Below, one piece after another: positions 8,405 through 15,913 of a stretch of 64,000 nucleotides of DNA. Below the pieces are notes generated by a model. It saw nothing but the letters and a program-made list of their open reading frames with translations. It was not told where the DNA came from and searched no databases. Made by a program: the position numbers and the translations under genes. Positions within the stretch are counted from its first letter, which is position 1. Each line of letters starts with the position of its first letter. This DNA is from Rhodococcus antarcticus (lineage in GTDB: Bacteria; Actinomycetota; Actinomycetes; Mycobacteriales; Mycobacteriaceae): contig NZ_CP110615.1 of assembly GCF_026153295.1 (NCBI RefSeq), positions 3,286,001-3,350,000 on the forward strand. The letters run 5' to 3'.

Positions 8405-8504
8405 GCCTCATGGCTCGCGGAACCAGCGGTTGCCGGTGCTCCTGCCTGCAGCAACGGCGCCTCCTCGTGGCACGGGGGTGCGCGCCGCTGGCGTGAGCGG
8501 CCGC

Positions 8505-8510
8505 TAACCT
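8505..8510 (+). promoter_or_regulatory. -10 box (TAACCT) of the SDR gene
   Basis: TAACCT lies seven bases before the ATG at 8518; no Shine-Dalgarno follows it. Leaderless promoter candidate. Confidence 0.5.
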
Positions 8511-8517
8511 GCCCGGC

Positions 8518-9282
8518 ATGGAGATCTCAGGAGCAGCAGCGGTGGTCACGGGCGGCGCGTCGGGGCTGGGAGCGGCCACGGCGGCCGCACTGGCCGAGCG
8601 GGGCGCGGTGGTGTTCGGGCTCGACCTGCCCGCGTCGATCGAGAAGGCCGGCGACGACGTGCCCGCCGGCGTCACCCTGATCGGTGCGGACGTCACCAGC
8701 GACGCGGACGTCCGCGCGGCCATGGAGCAGGTGAGCGCGGCCGGGGTCCCGCTGCGGGTGGTGGTGAGCTGCGCCGGCATCGGACCGTCGGCCCGCATCC
8801 TGGGGCGCAAGGGCCCCCACGACCTGGAGCTGTTCCGCACCGTCCTCACGGTCAACGTGCTCGGCACCTTCAACGTGCTCCGCCTGGCGGCCGAGGTCAT
8901 GGCCGCGACCGAGGCCGGGCCCGACGGACAGCGCGGAGTGGTCGTGAACACCGCCTCGATCGCCGCCTTCGACGGGCAGGTCGGACAGGTCGCGTACGCC
9001 GCGTCCAAGGGTGCGGTGGCCGGGATGACGCTGCCTGCCGCGCGCGACCTGGCGCAGTTCGGGATCCGGGTCAACACCATCGCACCGGGGGTCGTCGACA
9101 CCCCGATGCTCGCCACCGTCAGCGACGAGTTCCGCGCGGGGCTCAGCGCCGGGGTCCCCTTCCCGCAGCGCCTGGCGACGCCGGCGGAGTTCGCCCGGCT
9201 GGTGACGATGATCGTGGAGCACGACTACCTCAACGGCGAGACCATCCGGATGGACGGCGCGCTGCGCATGGCCCCCCGCTAG
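8518..9282 (+). CDS. Short-chain dehydrogenase (3-hydroxyacyl-CoA dehydrogenase type II-like)
   Basis: 254 residues, classical SDR. Cofactor loop TGGASGLG, LDLP after strand 2 (Asp favours NAD), GADVT, SCAGIG, catalytic Ser in NTASIAA and YAASK. The insert with ILGRKGPHDLELF and the end LNGETIRMDGALRMAPR match the 17-beta-HSD10/3-hydroxyacyl-CoA dehydrogenase type 2 branch. It would oxidise 3-hydroxyacyl-CoA or short branched hydroxyacyl-CoA in beta-oxidation. Single gene with its own promoter. Confidence 0.88.
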   Translation: MEISGAAAVVTGGASGLGAATAAALAERGAVVFGLDLPASIEKAGDDVPAGVTLIGADVTSDADVRAAMEQVSAAGVPLRVVVSCAGIGPSARILGRKGPHDLELFRTVLTVNVLGTFNVLRLAAEVMAATEAGPDGQRGVVVNTASIAAFDGQVGQVAYAASKGAVAGMTLPAARDLAQFGIRVNTIAPGVVDTPMLATVSDEFRAGLSAGVPFPQRLATPAEFARLVTMIVEHDYLNGETIRMDGALRMAPR

Positions 9283-9326
9283 CGGCCGGCCGGCGGCCCG
9301 CGCCGTGGTGCCCGCGTGGTCGCGAC

Positions 9327-10412
9327 TCAGACGTCGGCGTGCACGTGCGGGGTCTCGCCCGTCGTGGCGGCGACACGTCGGTTCCGCATGACGGAGTTGA
9401 GGAACGCGGCGCCGATGAAGCCGACCCCGATGAGGCCGGTGATCACCTCGGGCACCTTGTACTCGATGGTGACCAGCAGCAGCACCGCGAGTGCGCCGAT
9501 GGCCCAGTGTGCGCCGTGCTCGAGGTAGACGTAGTCGTCCAGCGTGCCCTGGCGGACCAGGTAGACGGTGAGCGACCGGATCCAGAAGGCACCCACCCCG
9601 AGGCCCGTGGCGATGACGAAGATGTCCTGGCTGATCGCGAACGCACCGACCACCCCGTCGAAGGAGAAGGAGGCGTCGAGCACCTCGAGGTAGAGGAAGA
9701 GGAAGAAGGCCGCCTTGCCGCTCGCCCGGACGATCTCCCCGGTGCCGGACTCCTCGCCCTCGGTGGACCCGCCCTCCTCGAACAGCGAGCCCAGGCCGTT
9801 GACGAGCAGGTAGGTCACGATGCCCAGCAGCCCGGCGATCATCACCGTCGACTGCTTGCCGTCCGGGGCCAGGGTGAGGGCCGCGACCACCAGGGCGATG
9901 CCGGCGACGACCACGGACAGCTGGTCCAGCGACCCGATGCGCTGCAGCGGCCTCTCCAGCCAGGACAGCCAGGTGGTCTCACGCTCCTCGAACAGCCAGT
10001 CCAGGAACAGCATCCCGAGGAACATGCCGCCGAAGCCCGCGATGGCCGGGTGCGCGTCGGTGAGCAGGTTCGCGTAGGTGCCGGGCTGGTCGACCGAACC
10101 GCCGTCGATCGCCAGCCGCACCACCTCGACCGGGTTGATGCTCGCGGTGATGCTGACCAGCACCAGCGGGAACAGCAGACGCATCCCGAACACGGCGATG
10201 AGCACGCCGACGGTCAGGAAGATCTTCTGCCAGAACTCGTTCATCTTCTTCAGGATCGTGGCGTTGACCACGGCGTTGTCGAAGCTGAGCGAGATCTCCA
10301 GGACGATGAGGATGGCGACGATCGCCAGCGCCGTGGTGCCGCCGAGCAGCAACGAGCCGGCGAGCGCGACGACGGTGACGGCGAGCGACCAGCCGAAGGT
10401 CTTGAGGATCAC
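9327..10412 (-). CDS. DUF475 integral membrane protein (TerC-related)
   Basis: 361 residues, about eight or nine hydrophobic segments. The N-terminal block LEISLSFDNAVVNA and the later DASFSFDGVVGAFA are the paired acidic SFDN/SFDG motifs typical of the TerC/DUF475 superfamily, thought to bind or export metal ions. A soluble loop with EEGGSTEGEESGTGE separates the halves. DUF475 genes commonly travel with terD genes, and here TerD, AIM24 and the Ter biosynthetic operon lie within 25 kb. A TAGACT box six bases before the GTG suggests a leaderless message; the coiled-coil gene upstream on the same strand may also read through. Confidence 0.85.
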   Translation of the reverse strand: MILKTFGWSLAVTVVALAGSLLLGGTTALAIVAILIVLEISLSFDNAVVNATILKKMNEFWQKIFLTVGVLIAVFGMRLLFPLVLVSITASINPVEVVRLAIDGGSVDQPGTYANLLTDAHPAIAGFGGMFLGMLFLDWLFEERETTWLSWLERPLQRIGSLDQLSVVVAGIALVVAALTLAPDGKQSTVMIAGLLGIVTYLLVNGLGSLFEEGGSTEGEESGTGEIVRASGKAAFFLFLYLEVLDASFSFDGVVGAFAISQDIFVIATGLGVGAFWIRSLTVYLVRQGTLDDYVYLEHGAHWAIGALAVLLLVTIEYKVPEVITGLIGVGFIGAAFLNSVMRNRRVAATTGETPHVHADV

Positions 10413-10418
10413 GGAGCG

Positions 10419-10424
10419 AGTCTA
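10419..10424 (-). promoter_or_regulatory. -10 box (TAGACT) of the DUF475 gene
   Basis: Minus-strand TAGACT, then six bases, then the GTG start at 10412. No ribosome-binding site. The gene can therefore be expressed separately from the coiled-coil gene upstream. Confidence 0.45.
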
Positions 10425-10515
10425 GGGGCGGTCACGGCCACGTCGGGCCGGTCGGGGGGGTGTCGGCCTCGTCCCGATCGTCCCGTCGTGGTGGTCACCC
10501 CGCTCCGGCACGCCC

Positions 10516-11769
10516 TCACCCGGGGCGGCGACGCTCGCGCACCTCGGTGACGACGTCCCCGGCCCGGTCGGCCACGTCGGTCAGCTCGTGCAGGTAGGAC
10601 CAGTGGTCCACGCGCGCGGTCGGGTCGCGCCGGGCCAGGGACTCCTTCGCCGCGTCCAGCCGCTCGGCGAGCCGGTCCAGCACACCGGCGAGGCGGGCGT
10701 CCAGCGTGGGTGCGCTGTCCAGCAGGAAGCGCTGGGCGTCGCGCACGGTCCGCCGGGTGGCGGACAGCAGCGGCTGCGGGTCCTTGGCCACCGCGTCCAG
10801 GGCCGAGAGCCGCTGCAGCGCGCGGGCTGCACCGTCCTCGGCCGCGGTGCACGCCGCCCGCGCGGCCCGCAGGGACACCTCGGCGTCGCCCCAGCGCTGG
10901 GTGTCCTCCCGGCCCAGCTGTGCGGCGCGGGCCAGGTGCTCCTCGGCGCGGCGCAGCGACCTGGTCACCGCATCGGGCACCTCCGACAGGTCGGCGCTCG
11001 CGGCCGCCGAGTAGCGCTTGCGGAGCTCGCTGAGGGTGCTGGGCAGTGTCGCGACCCGGTCCGCGGTGATCTGCAGCCGGGTGCGGGTGGAGGACTGCCT
11101 GCGGGCGACCTCCTCGCGCCGCGCGGGCAGACCCGCCGCGAGCTCGCGCGCCGCCTCGGCGTGCGCCGTGGCCACCCGTGCGGCGTCCGCGGCGGCGCGC
11201 AGCCCGTGCACGGCGTCCCCCTCCCGCGCGCGGGAGGCCGCGGTCTCGGCCGCAGCGAGCTCGACGTCGGGGTCGACGGTGAGCAGTCCGGCCGCACGGG
11301 CGTCGGCCACGGCCTGGCGGGCGGCGGCCAGCACGGGCTCCAGCTGCCGCACGAGCGTGGTGTGCTGCGCGACGGCGGCCCGCACCTGGGAGAAGCGCGG
11401 CTCGGCCTGCTCGCCGAAGGCGGTGACGCGCCGCGCCACCTCGCCCATGGCGCGGCCGACGCGCTCGAACTCCTGGCCGGCGGCCCGGGCCTGCTCGGTG
11501 GAGAGGTCGGCCTCGAGGTCGAAGCGCTGCTCCACCTCCAGGTAGGCGCCGGTGGCGGCGAAGGCCTCGTCCCGCAGGGGTGACCAGGTGGAGGTGAGAC
11601 GGGGACCGTCCGCGGGGGCGAAGTCCGCGTACTCCTCGACCTGGTGCTCCACGTCGCGCTGCACGGTGTCGAGCTCGAGCAGGGTCACCGCGGCGCGACC
11701 CTTCACGTCCCGGGCGGCCGAGATCGCCTCGTCGGCCTCCCGCCGCCACCACCGCGGTGCCCCTGGCAT
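10516..11769 (-). CDS. Long coiled-coil protein of unknown function, paired with DUF475
   Basis: 417 residues, no membrane segment or signal peptide. After a start rich in Trp/Arg (PRWWRREADEAISAA) the chain is nearly all Ala/Arg/Glu/Leu heptad-like helix to the end, with several breaks (for example GLLTVDPDVEL, SADLSEVPDAV). I do not recognise a catalytic domain. The shape recalls PspA-like or TPM-associated helical proteins of envelope stress systems, but this is only analogy. ATG at 11769 is preferred over the GTG nine bases upstream. Being directly upstream of DUF475 on the same strand, it is a candidate cytoplasmic partner of that membrane protein. Confidence 0.75.
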   Translation of the reverse strand: MPGAPRWWRREADEAISAARDVKGRAAVTLLELDTVQRDVEHQVEEYADFAPADGPRLTSTWSPLRDEAFAATGAYLEVEQRFDLEADLSTEQARAAGQEFERVGRAMGEVARRVTAFGEQAEPRFSQVRAAVAQHTTLVRQLEPVLAAARQAVADARAAGLLTVDPDVELAAAETAASRAREGDAVHGLRAAADAARVATAHAEAARELAAGLPARREEVARRQSSTRTRLQITADRVATLPSTLSELRKRYSAAASADLSEVPDAVTRSLRRAEEHLARAAQLGREDTQRWGDAEVSLRAARAACTAAEDGAARALQRLSALDAVAKDPQPLLSATRRTVRDAQRFLLDSAPTLDARLAGVLDRLAERLDAAKESLARRDPTARVDHWSYLHELTDVADRAGDVVTEVRERRRPG

Positions 11770-11866
11770 GGAACCCACCGTACGAGATGACCGCGGCAGC
11801 GCCCGGCCCGGCGGCCCCGGGACGTCCTACTCTCAGGGCGGCACCACCCCGAGGAGAGGACACCCC

Positions 11867-12325
11867 ATGCCAAAGCCCGTCCCGTTCCTGTGGTTCGACG
11901 GCCAGGCCGAGGCGGCCGCCGAGCTCTACACCAGCGTGTTCCCCCGCTCGGCGATCACCGAGATCAGCCGGACCGGACCGGGCGAGCCGGCGATGACGGT
12001 GTCCTTCACCCTGGACGGCGAGCCGTTCACCGCGCTCAACGGCGGACCCCAGTTCGCGTTCACCGAGGCCATCTCCTTCCAGGTGCCGTGCGCGGACCAG
12101 GAGGAGGTCGACCGCTACTGGTCGCTGCTCTCCGAGGGGGGCGAGGAAGGCCGGTGCGGGTGGCTCAAGGACCGCTTCGGTCTCTCCTGGCAGGTCGTGC
12201 CGACGGCACTGCCGGGGCTGCTGGGCGACCCCGACCCGGACCGCGCACAGCGCGCCATGACCGCGATGATGGGCATGGCCAAGCTGGACATCGCGGCGAT
12301 GCGGGCAGCAGCCGACGCGGGCTGA
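11867..12325 (+). CDS. VOC-family protein (PhnB-like)
   Basis: 152 residues of the 3-demethylubiquinone methyltransferase-like/PhnB branch of the glyoxalase fold: PVPFLWFDGQAEAAAELYTS, FTALNGGPQFAFTEAISF, CGWLKDRFGLSWQVVP. Such proteins are small metal- or ligand-binding folds; despite the family name they are not methyltransferases. GAGGAGAGGAC precedes the ATG. Function unknown. Confidence 0.85.
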   Translation: MPKPVPFLWFDGQAEAAAELYTSVFPRSAITEISRTGPGEPAMTVSFTLDGEPFTALNGGPQFAFTEAISFQVPCADQEEVDRYWSLLSEGGEEGRCGWLKDRFGLSWQVVPTALPGLLGDPDPDRAQRAMTAMMGMAKLDIAAMRAAADAG

Positions 12326-12395
12326 TCATCGTCCGCGGTGGTGGCTCCTCAGAGGTCGGACACGTCCAGGCTGAACCGCGTGGTCGGAGGCGAGG

Positions 12396-12599
12396 TCACG
12401 GGCTGCTGGTCGGCCTGCGTCCGGTCGGACGTGGTCCTGTCCGACCCACGGCCGGCTCGCTGACACCGGTGAGCAGGGCGAGGTGGAGCCTGGCCTCGTC
12501 CGCGCTCCCCACGGCGGCGGTGAGCACCACGATCTTGAGCTCGACGGGTCCGACGGTGCGGTGGTGGACGATCTCGTGGTCACTGCTCCAGCTGGGCAC
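12396..12599 (-). CDS. Possible small protein downstream of the GGDEF gene
   Basis: A 67-residue frame starts at GTG two bases after the GGDEF stop. Its central part (HEIVHHRTVGPVELKIVVLT, then GSADEARLHLALLTGV) has strongly G/C-ending sensible codons, unlike the Arg/Pro-rich shadow frames. It could be a small coupled gene or the remnant of a larger one. No family recognised. Confidence 0.3.
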   Translation of the reverse strand: MPSWSSDHEIVHHRTVGPVELKIVVLTAAVGSADEARLHLALLTGVSEPAVGRTGPRPTGRRPTSSP

Positions 12600-12601
12600 G
12601 G

Positions 12602-13810
12602 TCAGTCCCGGGACCTGCTCCCGTCCTGCGGGCTGCGCTTGCTGCGCTTGTCGGCGAACATCGCGTCGTCGGCGACGGCGAGCGTCTCCTCGAAGCTCGA
12701 CCCCACCTCGAACACCGCGGTGCCCACGCTGGCCCCGACCTGGTGGCACCCGCGGTGGCTGGTCACCGGCTCGGAGCAGACCCGGCGCAACCGGTCGGCG
12801 AGCGCCGGGAGAACCTCCGGGCCCATCCCCCCGTGCAGCGGGACGACCACCGCGAACTCGTCACCCCCGGTCCGGGCGACCAGGTCCTGCGCCCGGGCGC
12901 AGGCCCGCATCCGGGCGGCCAGCACCCGGAGAACGTCGTCGCCGGCCCGGTGACCGAACGTGTCGTTGACCGCCTTGAACCCGTCGAGGTCCACGACCAC
13001 CACCCCGACCCCGCTGCCTGCTGCGACGGCGTCGGCGCCCCGCTCCATGAGCAGGGCCCGGTTCGCGAGCCCGGTCAACGGGTCGTGCTGGGCGGCGTGG
13101 GTCATCTCGTCGCGGTGGGCCGCCACGGCAGCGGTCATCCTGGCGTGCTCGACGGCGATCGCCGCGTGCTCGGCGAACAGCGCGAGCAGACCGCACTGCT
13201 CACGCGAGGGGAGGCGGCCGTCGCGGGGCACGTCGACGCTCAGGGTGCCCAGCAGCAGGCCCGACGGTGACACCAGCGGGGCGAACAGCGCGTCCATCGG
13301 GTGCCACGCCTCGGGATCGTCGGACACCGCCATGTCCGGGACGAACCACGGCACCGCCACGACCTCGGGGGGCATGAACTGGTGACCGGAGAACAGCAGC
13401 GTCCCCCACCGCTCGTCCAGCTCCTGCTCCTCCAGCCGCGCCAGCATCTTCAGCAGGACGTCACCGGGTCTCACCTGGCCCAGCAGCGCGGCACGCGCGT
13501 CGTCCGAACCCTCGACGGACACGACCTCGAAATCACCCGACGGGCGACGCAGGTTGATCGTCACCACCGAGAAGATGGTGGCCTCGAGCACGCCCCGGGC
13601 CACCGCGTCCAACGTGTCGGTGAGGTCCAGGCTGGCGTGCACCCGCTGGGTCACCTGCTGCAGCACCCGCAGTGCCGCGACCTCCTCGGGCACGACGCGC
13701 CCCGCCGGCACGGTGACCTCCGCGCGCAGCGCGACCAGGGGCACCGGGCCCGCCACAGCAGCAGCGAAGCTCCGGATCAGCCCGCCCACCCGCGCTCGCA
13801 GCCCCCCCAC
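12602..13810 (-). CDS. GAF-GGDEF diguanylate cyclase
   Basis: 402 residues. About residues 45-205 form a GAF-like sensory domain; residues 230-395 are GGDEF. The catalytic signature TGGDEF is intact, with DLDGFKAVNDTFGHRAGDD before it. The product-inhibition I-site RxxD is also present (RAQD, five residues upstream of GGDEF). It should therefore make cyclic di-GMP from two GTP and be feedback-inhibited. No transmembrane segment is obvious, so the signal is probably cytosolic. No EAL domain or PilZ receptor occurs in the window. Confidence 0.88.
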   Translation of the reverse strand: MGGLRARVGGLIRSFAAAVAGPVPLVALRAEVTVPAGRVVPEEVAALRVLQQVTQRVHASLDLTDTLDAVARGVLEATIFSVVTINLRRPSGDFEVVSVEGSDDARAALLGQVRPGDVLLKMLARLEEQELDERWGTLLFSGHQFMPPEVVAVPWFVPDMAVSDDPEAWHPMDALFAPLVSPSGLLLGTLSVDVPRDGRLPSREQCGLLALFAEHAAIAVEHARMTAAVAAHRDEMTHAAQHDPLTGLANRALLMERGADAVAAGSGVGVVVVDLDGFKAVNDTFGHRAGDDVLRVLAARMRACARAQDLVARTGGDEFAVVVPLHGGMGPEVLPALADRLRRVCSEPVTSHRGCHQVGASVGTAVFEVGSSFEETLAVADDAMFADKRSKRSPQDGSRSRD

Positions 13811-13907
13811 GCGATGACCTTATGCGAGCAACCCACCACGGTGTGTGATCTTCTGGGTGAACCGAGCGGAGCGCAGGAGACGTGACGGTGGGCTGGCGTC
13901 GGCGCAG

Positions 13908-14735
13908 TCATGGCGCCGTCGGCCCCGCGGCGGCCCGAGCCAGCAGCCACGCCACCAGCTCCTCCCCGGCCAGGACGCCGGAGGAACGGGTGACCTGGAG
14001 GTGCGGGGCGGTGAACCCCGTCTCGTGCAGCTCGCCGTGGGCGGGGCGGATCGCGGCGTCGGCGGCCAGCAGCAGGTCGGTGTCCAGCAGGGAGTCGCCG
14101 GCCGCCAGCATCGTCGTGCACGCGGTGCGGCGGGTCACCTCCGCGGCGGCCGTCGACTTCCGGAGCCCCTGCGGCACGCAGTAGACCTTGCGCCCCTGCA
14201 CGCTCACCCCCCACCCGCGCTCCGCGCACCAGGCCCCCAGCTCGTCCACCCAGGCCCCCGGCAGCGCCGACCGGTCCACCACGGCGTAGGCGAACAGGTC
14301 CTCCGCGGTGCGCAGCCGCAGCAGGAAGTCCCCGGCCCCGCCGAGCCGGGCGTGGACCTCCTCCAGCGGGGCGCTGGCGGTGAGCTGCTCGGCGACGTGG
14401 ACGGACCAGTCGCCGTCCACCACCCCGTCGACCAGCAGGCGCCCGCCGTTCGCGGTGATCGCGAACCGCGGGGGCGCACCCGGCAGGTGCACCCGCAGGT
14501 ACTGCTCCGGGGTGCGGGTGGTGGTGGGGACCAGGGTCGTGGCCGCGGCCAGGTCCACGAGGGTGCCGGCCGCGGTCTCGGTGACGTAGCTCAGCGGCGC
14601 CTGCTGGTAGACCTCGACGCAGAGCAGCCGGGGGGCGTCGCGGTCCGGTCCGGTCAGGGCCAGCGCCGCGGCGGAGTAGATGACGGTGCGGTCGAGGTCG
14701 GTGCAGACGAGCACCCGGGACCGGGGGACGCTCAC
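13908..14735 (-). CDS. HAD-family phosphatase of the Ter biosynthetic module
   Basis: 275 residues. Motif I VLVCTDLDRTVIYS (DxDxT nucleophile) and the late LAAGDSLLDTDLLLAADAAI (motif IV, Cof-like subfamily II) frame a large cap. Last gene of a four-gene operon (HpcH lyase, PRTase, StiP, this gene). The GTG start overlaps the upstream TGA as GTGA. In ter-linked loci such HADs are proposed to dephosphorylate a nucleoside-like product made by the PRTase and lyase. That role is inference from context; the catalytic motifs are seen. Confidence 0.82.
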   Translation of the reverse strand: MSVPRSRVLVCTDLDRTVIYSAAALALTGPDRDAPRLLCVEVYQQAPLSYVTETAAGTLVDLAAATTLVPTTTRTPEQYLRVHLPGAPPRFAITANGGRLLVDGVVDGDWSVHVAEQLTASAPLEEVHARLGGAGDFLLRLRTAEDLFAYAVVDRSALPGAWVDELGAWCAERGWGVSVQGRKVYCVPQGLRKSTAAAEVTRRTACTTMLAAGDSLLDTDLLLAADAAIRPAHGELHETGFTAPHLQVTRSSGVLAGEELVAWLLARAAAGPTAP

Positions 14736-15913
14736 ACGCCCGTCCCGTCCGCGCCCGTCGCGCCCCGGGTGAACTGCGGGTGGATCAGGCCGACGCAGCT
14801 GTAGGCCAGGTCCTCGACCTGCTCCACCGGCACCCCGCGCTGCTCGGCGAGCAGGAGGACGTGGGCCAGCTCGCCCAGGGCGTCGGGACGCACGAGCACC
14901 TTCCAGGGCACCCGGCGCAGCAGCACCCGCGTGGTCTCCCCCACCCCGGGCTTGACCAGGTTCTCGCTGCCGATGCCGTGCTCGACACTGATCCGCCGCA
15001 CCGCCTCCCAGCCCTGCCAGGTGGGCGTGCGGTCGGTGGCGGCGAGCACCGGGGCGTCGACCAGCACCGACTCGCGAACGCCGTCGAACTCCGCGGTCAC
15101 GGCGTCCAGGAACGCGTTCGACACGTCGCTGGCGGCCAGCTCGGCGTAGAACTTCGCGCCGTGGAACTGCCCGGGCCCGATGTGCTCGGCGTTGAGCACG
15201 GTGCGGGAGACGAGCCCGCTCACGGTGGAGTTCAGGCACGCCGACGGGATGAGGTAGTCCTGCCGGGTTCCGAAGGTGCGCACGCAGTACCCGGGATCGG
15301 CGAGCACGGCGAGGGCGTCGTCGAAGCGCTGGCCCGTGGCGGCGTGGTGGGCGTCCAGGGCGGCGGTGAGCTCGGCGGTGATCGCACCCTTGCCCGTCCA
15401 GCCGTCGACGAAGACCACTGACGCCGGGTCGTACCGGTCGGCGAGCCAGCTCAGCGCCACCGGGTCGATGCCTCGACCGCGCACGATGGACACCGCGACG
15501 TGCGGCAGGTCGAGGCCGTGCACGTGGGCGGCCCAGCGCCGCACCAGGATCCCCACCGGGGTGCCCGCGCGGGCCAGGGAGGCGAGCACCAGGTGCGGCC
15601 CGCGCTCGGCCAGCAGGATCTCGGTCACGACGCCGACGGCGTGCGCCAGCCGGGACGCGTCGTGCCGCAGGGCGTCGTGGAACAGGTCGAGGTAGGCCGG
15701 GTCCGGCTGGTACTCCACCGGCAGGCTCTCCGCGTAGTGGGCGCCGCCGGACTGCACGGCCTCCTCACGCTCCTCCGTCGGTGCCTCCAGCTCGACGTCG
15801 GAGAGGTCGGTGAGCAGCCAGGACACCTCCTCGGCGGCGTACGAGCCGAACTGCGGTCCGTGCAGGGCGGGGGGCAGGGGCCCGGTGGTGGGCAGCGGGA
15901 TCGGAGGGGTCAC
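14732..15913 (-). CDS. StiP-family protein (cysteine protease-like/PRTase-related) with C-terminal PELOTA-type domain
   Basis: 393 residues. The N-terminal 270 residues match the StiP family known from ter loci: FGSYAAEEVSWLLTDLSDVEL, HYAESLPVEYQPDP, ASLARAGTPVGILVRRW, FVDGWTGKGAIT, YLIPSACLNSTVSGLVSRT. FVDGWTGKG resembles a phosphoribosyl-binding loop, and the family has been described both as PRTase-like and as a protease. The last 90 residues (PWKVLVRPDALGELAHVLLL to IHPQF) look like the PELOTA RNA-binding fold. Start and stop both overlap neighbours by GTGA, so translation is coupled in the operon. Confidence 0.82.
   Translation of the reverse strand: MTPPIPLPTTGPLPPALHGPQFGSYAAEEVSWLLTDLSDVELEAPTEEREEAVQSGGAHYAESLPVEYQPDPAYLDLFHDALRHDASRLAHAVGVVTEILLAERGPHLVLASLARAGTPVGILVRRWAAHVHGLDLPHVAVSIVRGRGIDPVALSWLADRYDPASVVFVDGWTGKGAITAELTAALDAHHAATGQRFDDALAVLADPGYCVRTFGTRQDYLIPSACLNSTVSGLVSRTVLNAEHIGPGQFHGAKFYAELAASDVSNAFLDAVTAEFDGVRESVLVDAPVLAATDRTPTWQGWEAVRRISVEHGIGSENLVKPGVGETTRVLLRRVPWKVLVRPDALGELAHVLLLAEQRGVPVEQVEDLAYSCVGLIHPQFTRGATGADGTGV

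Noticed and set aside
8410-8496. 28-codon Cys-containing ORF (MARGTSGCRCSCLQQRR...) upstream of the SDR gene, resembling a cysteine leader peptide
   Set aside because: No ribosome site, the SDR has a leaderless promoter downstream of it, and the SDR has no link to cysteine metabolism.
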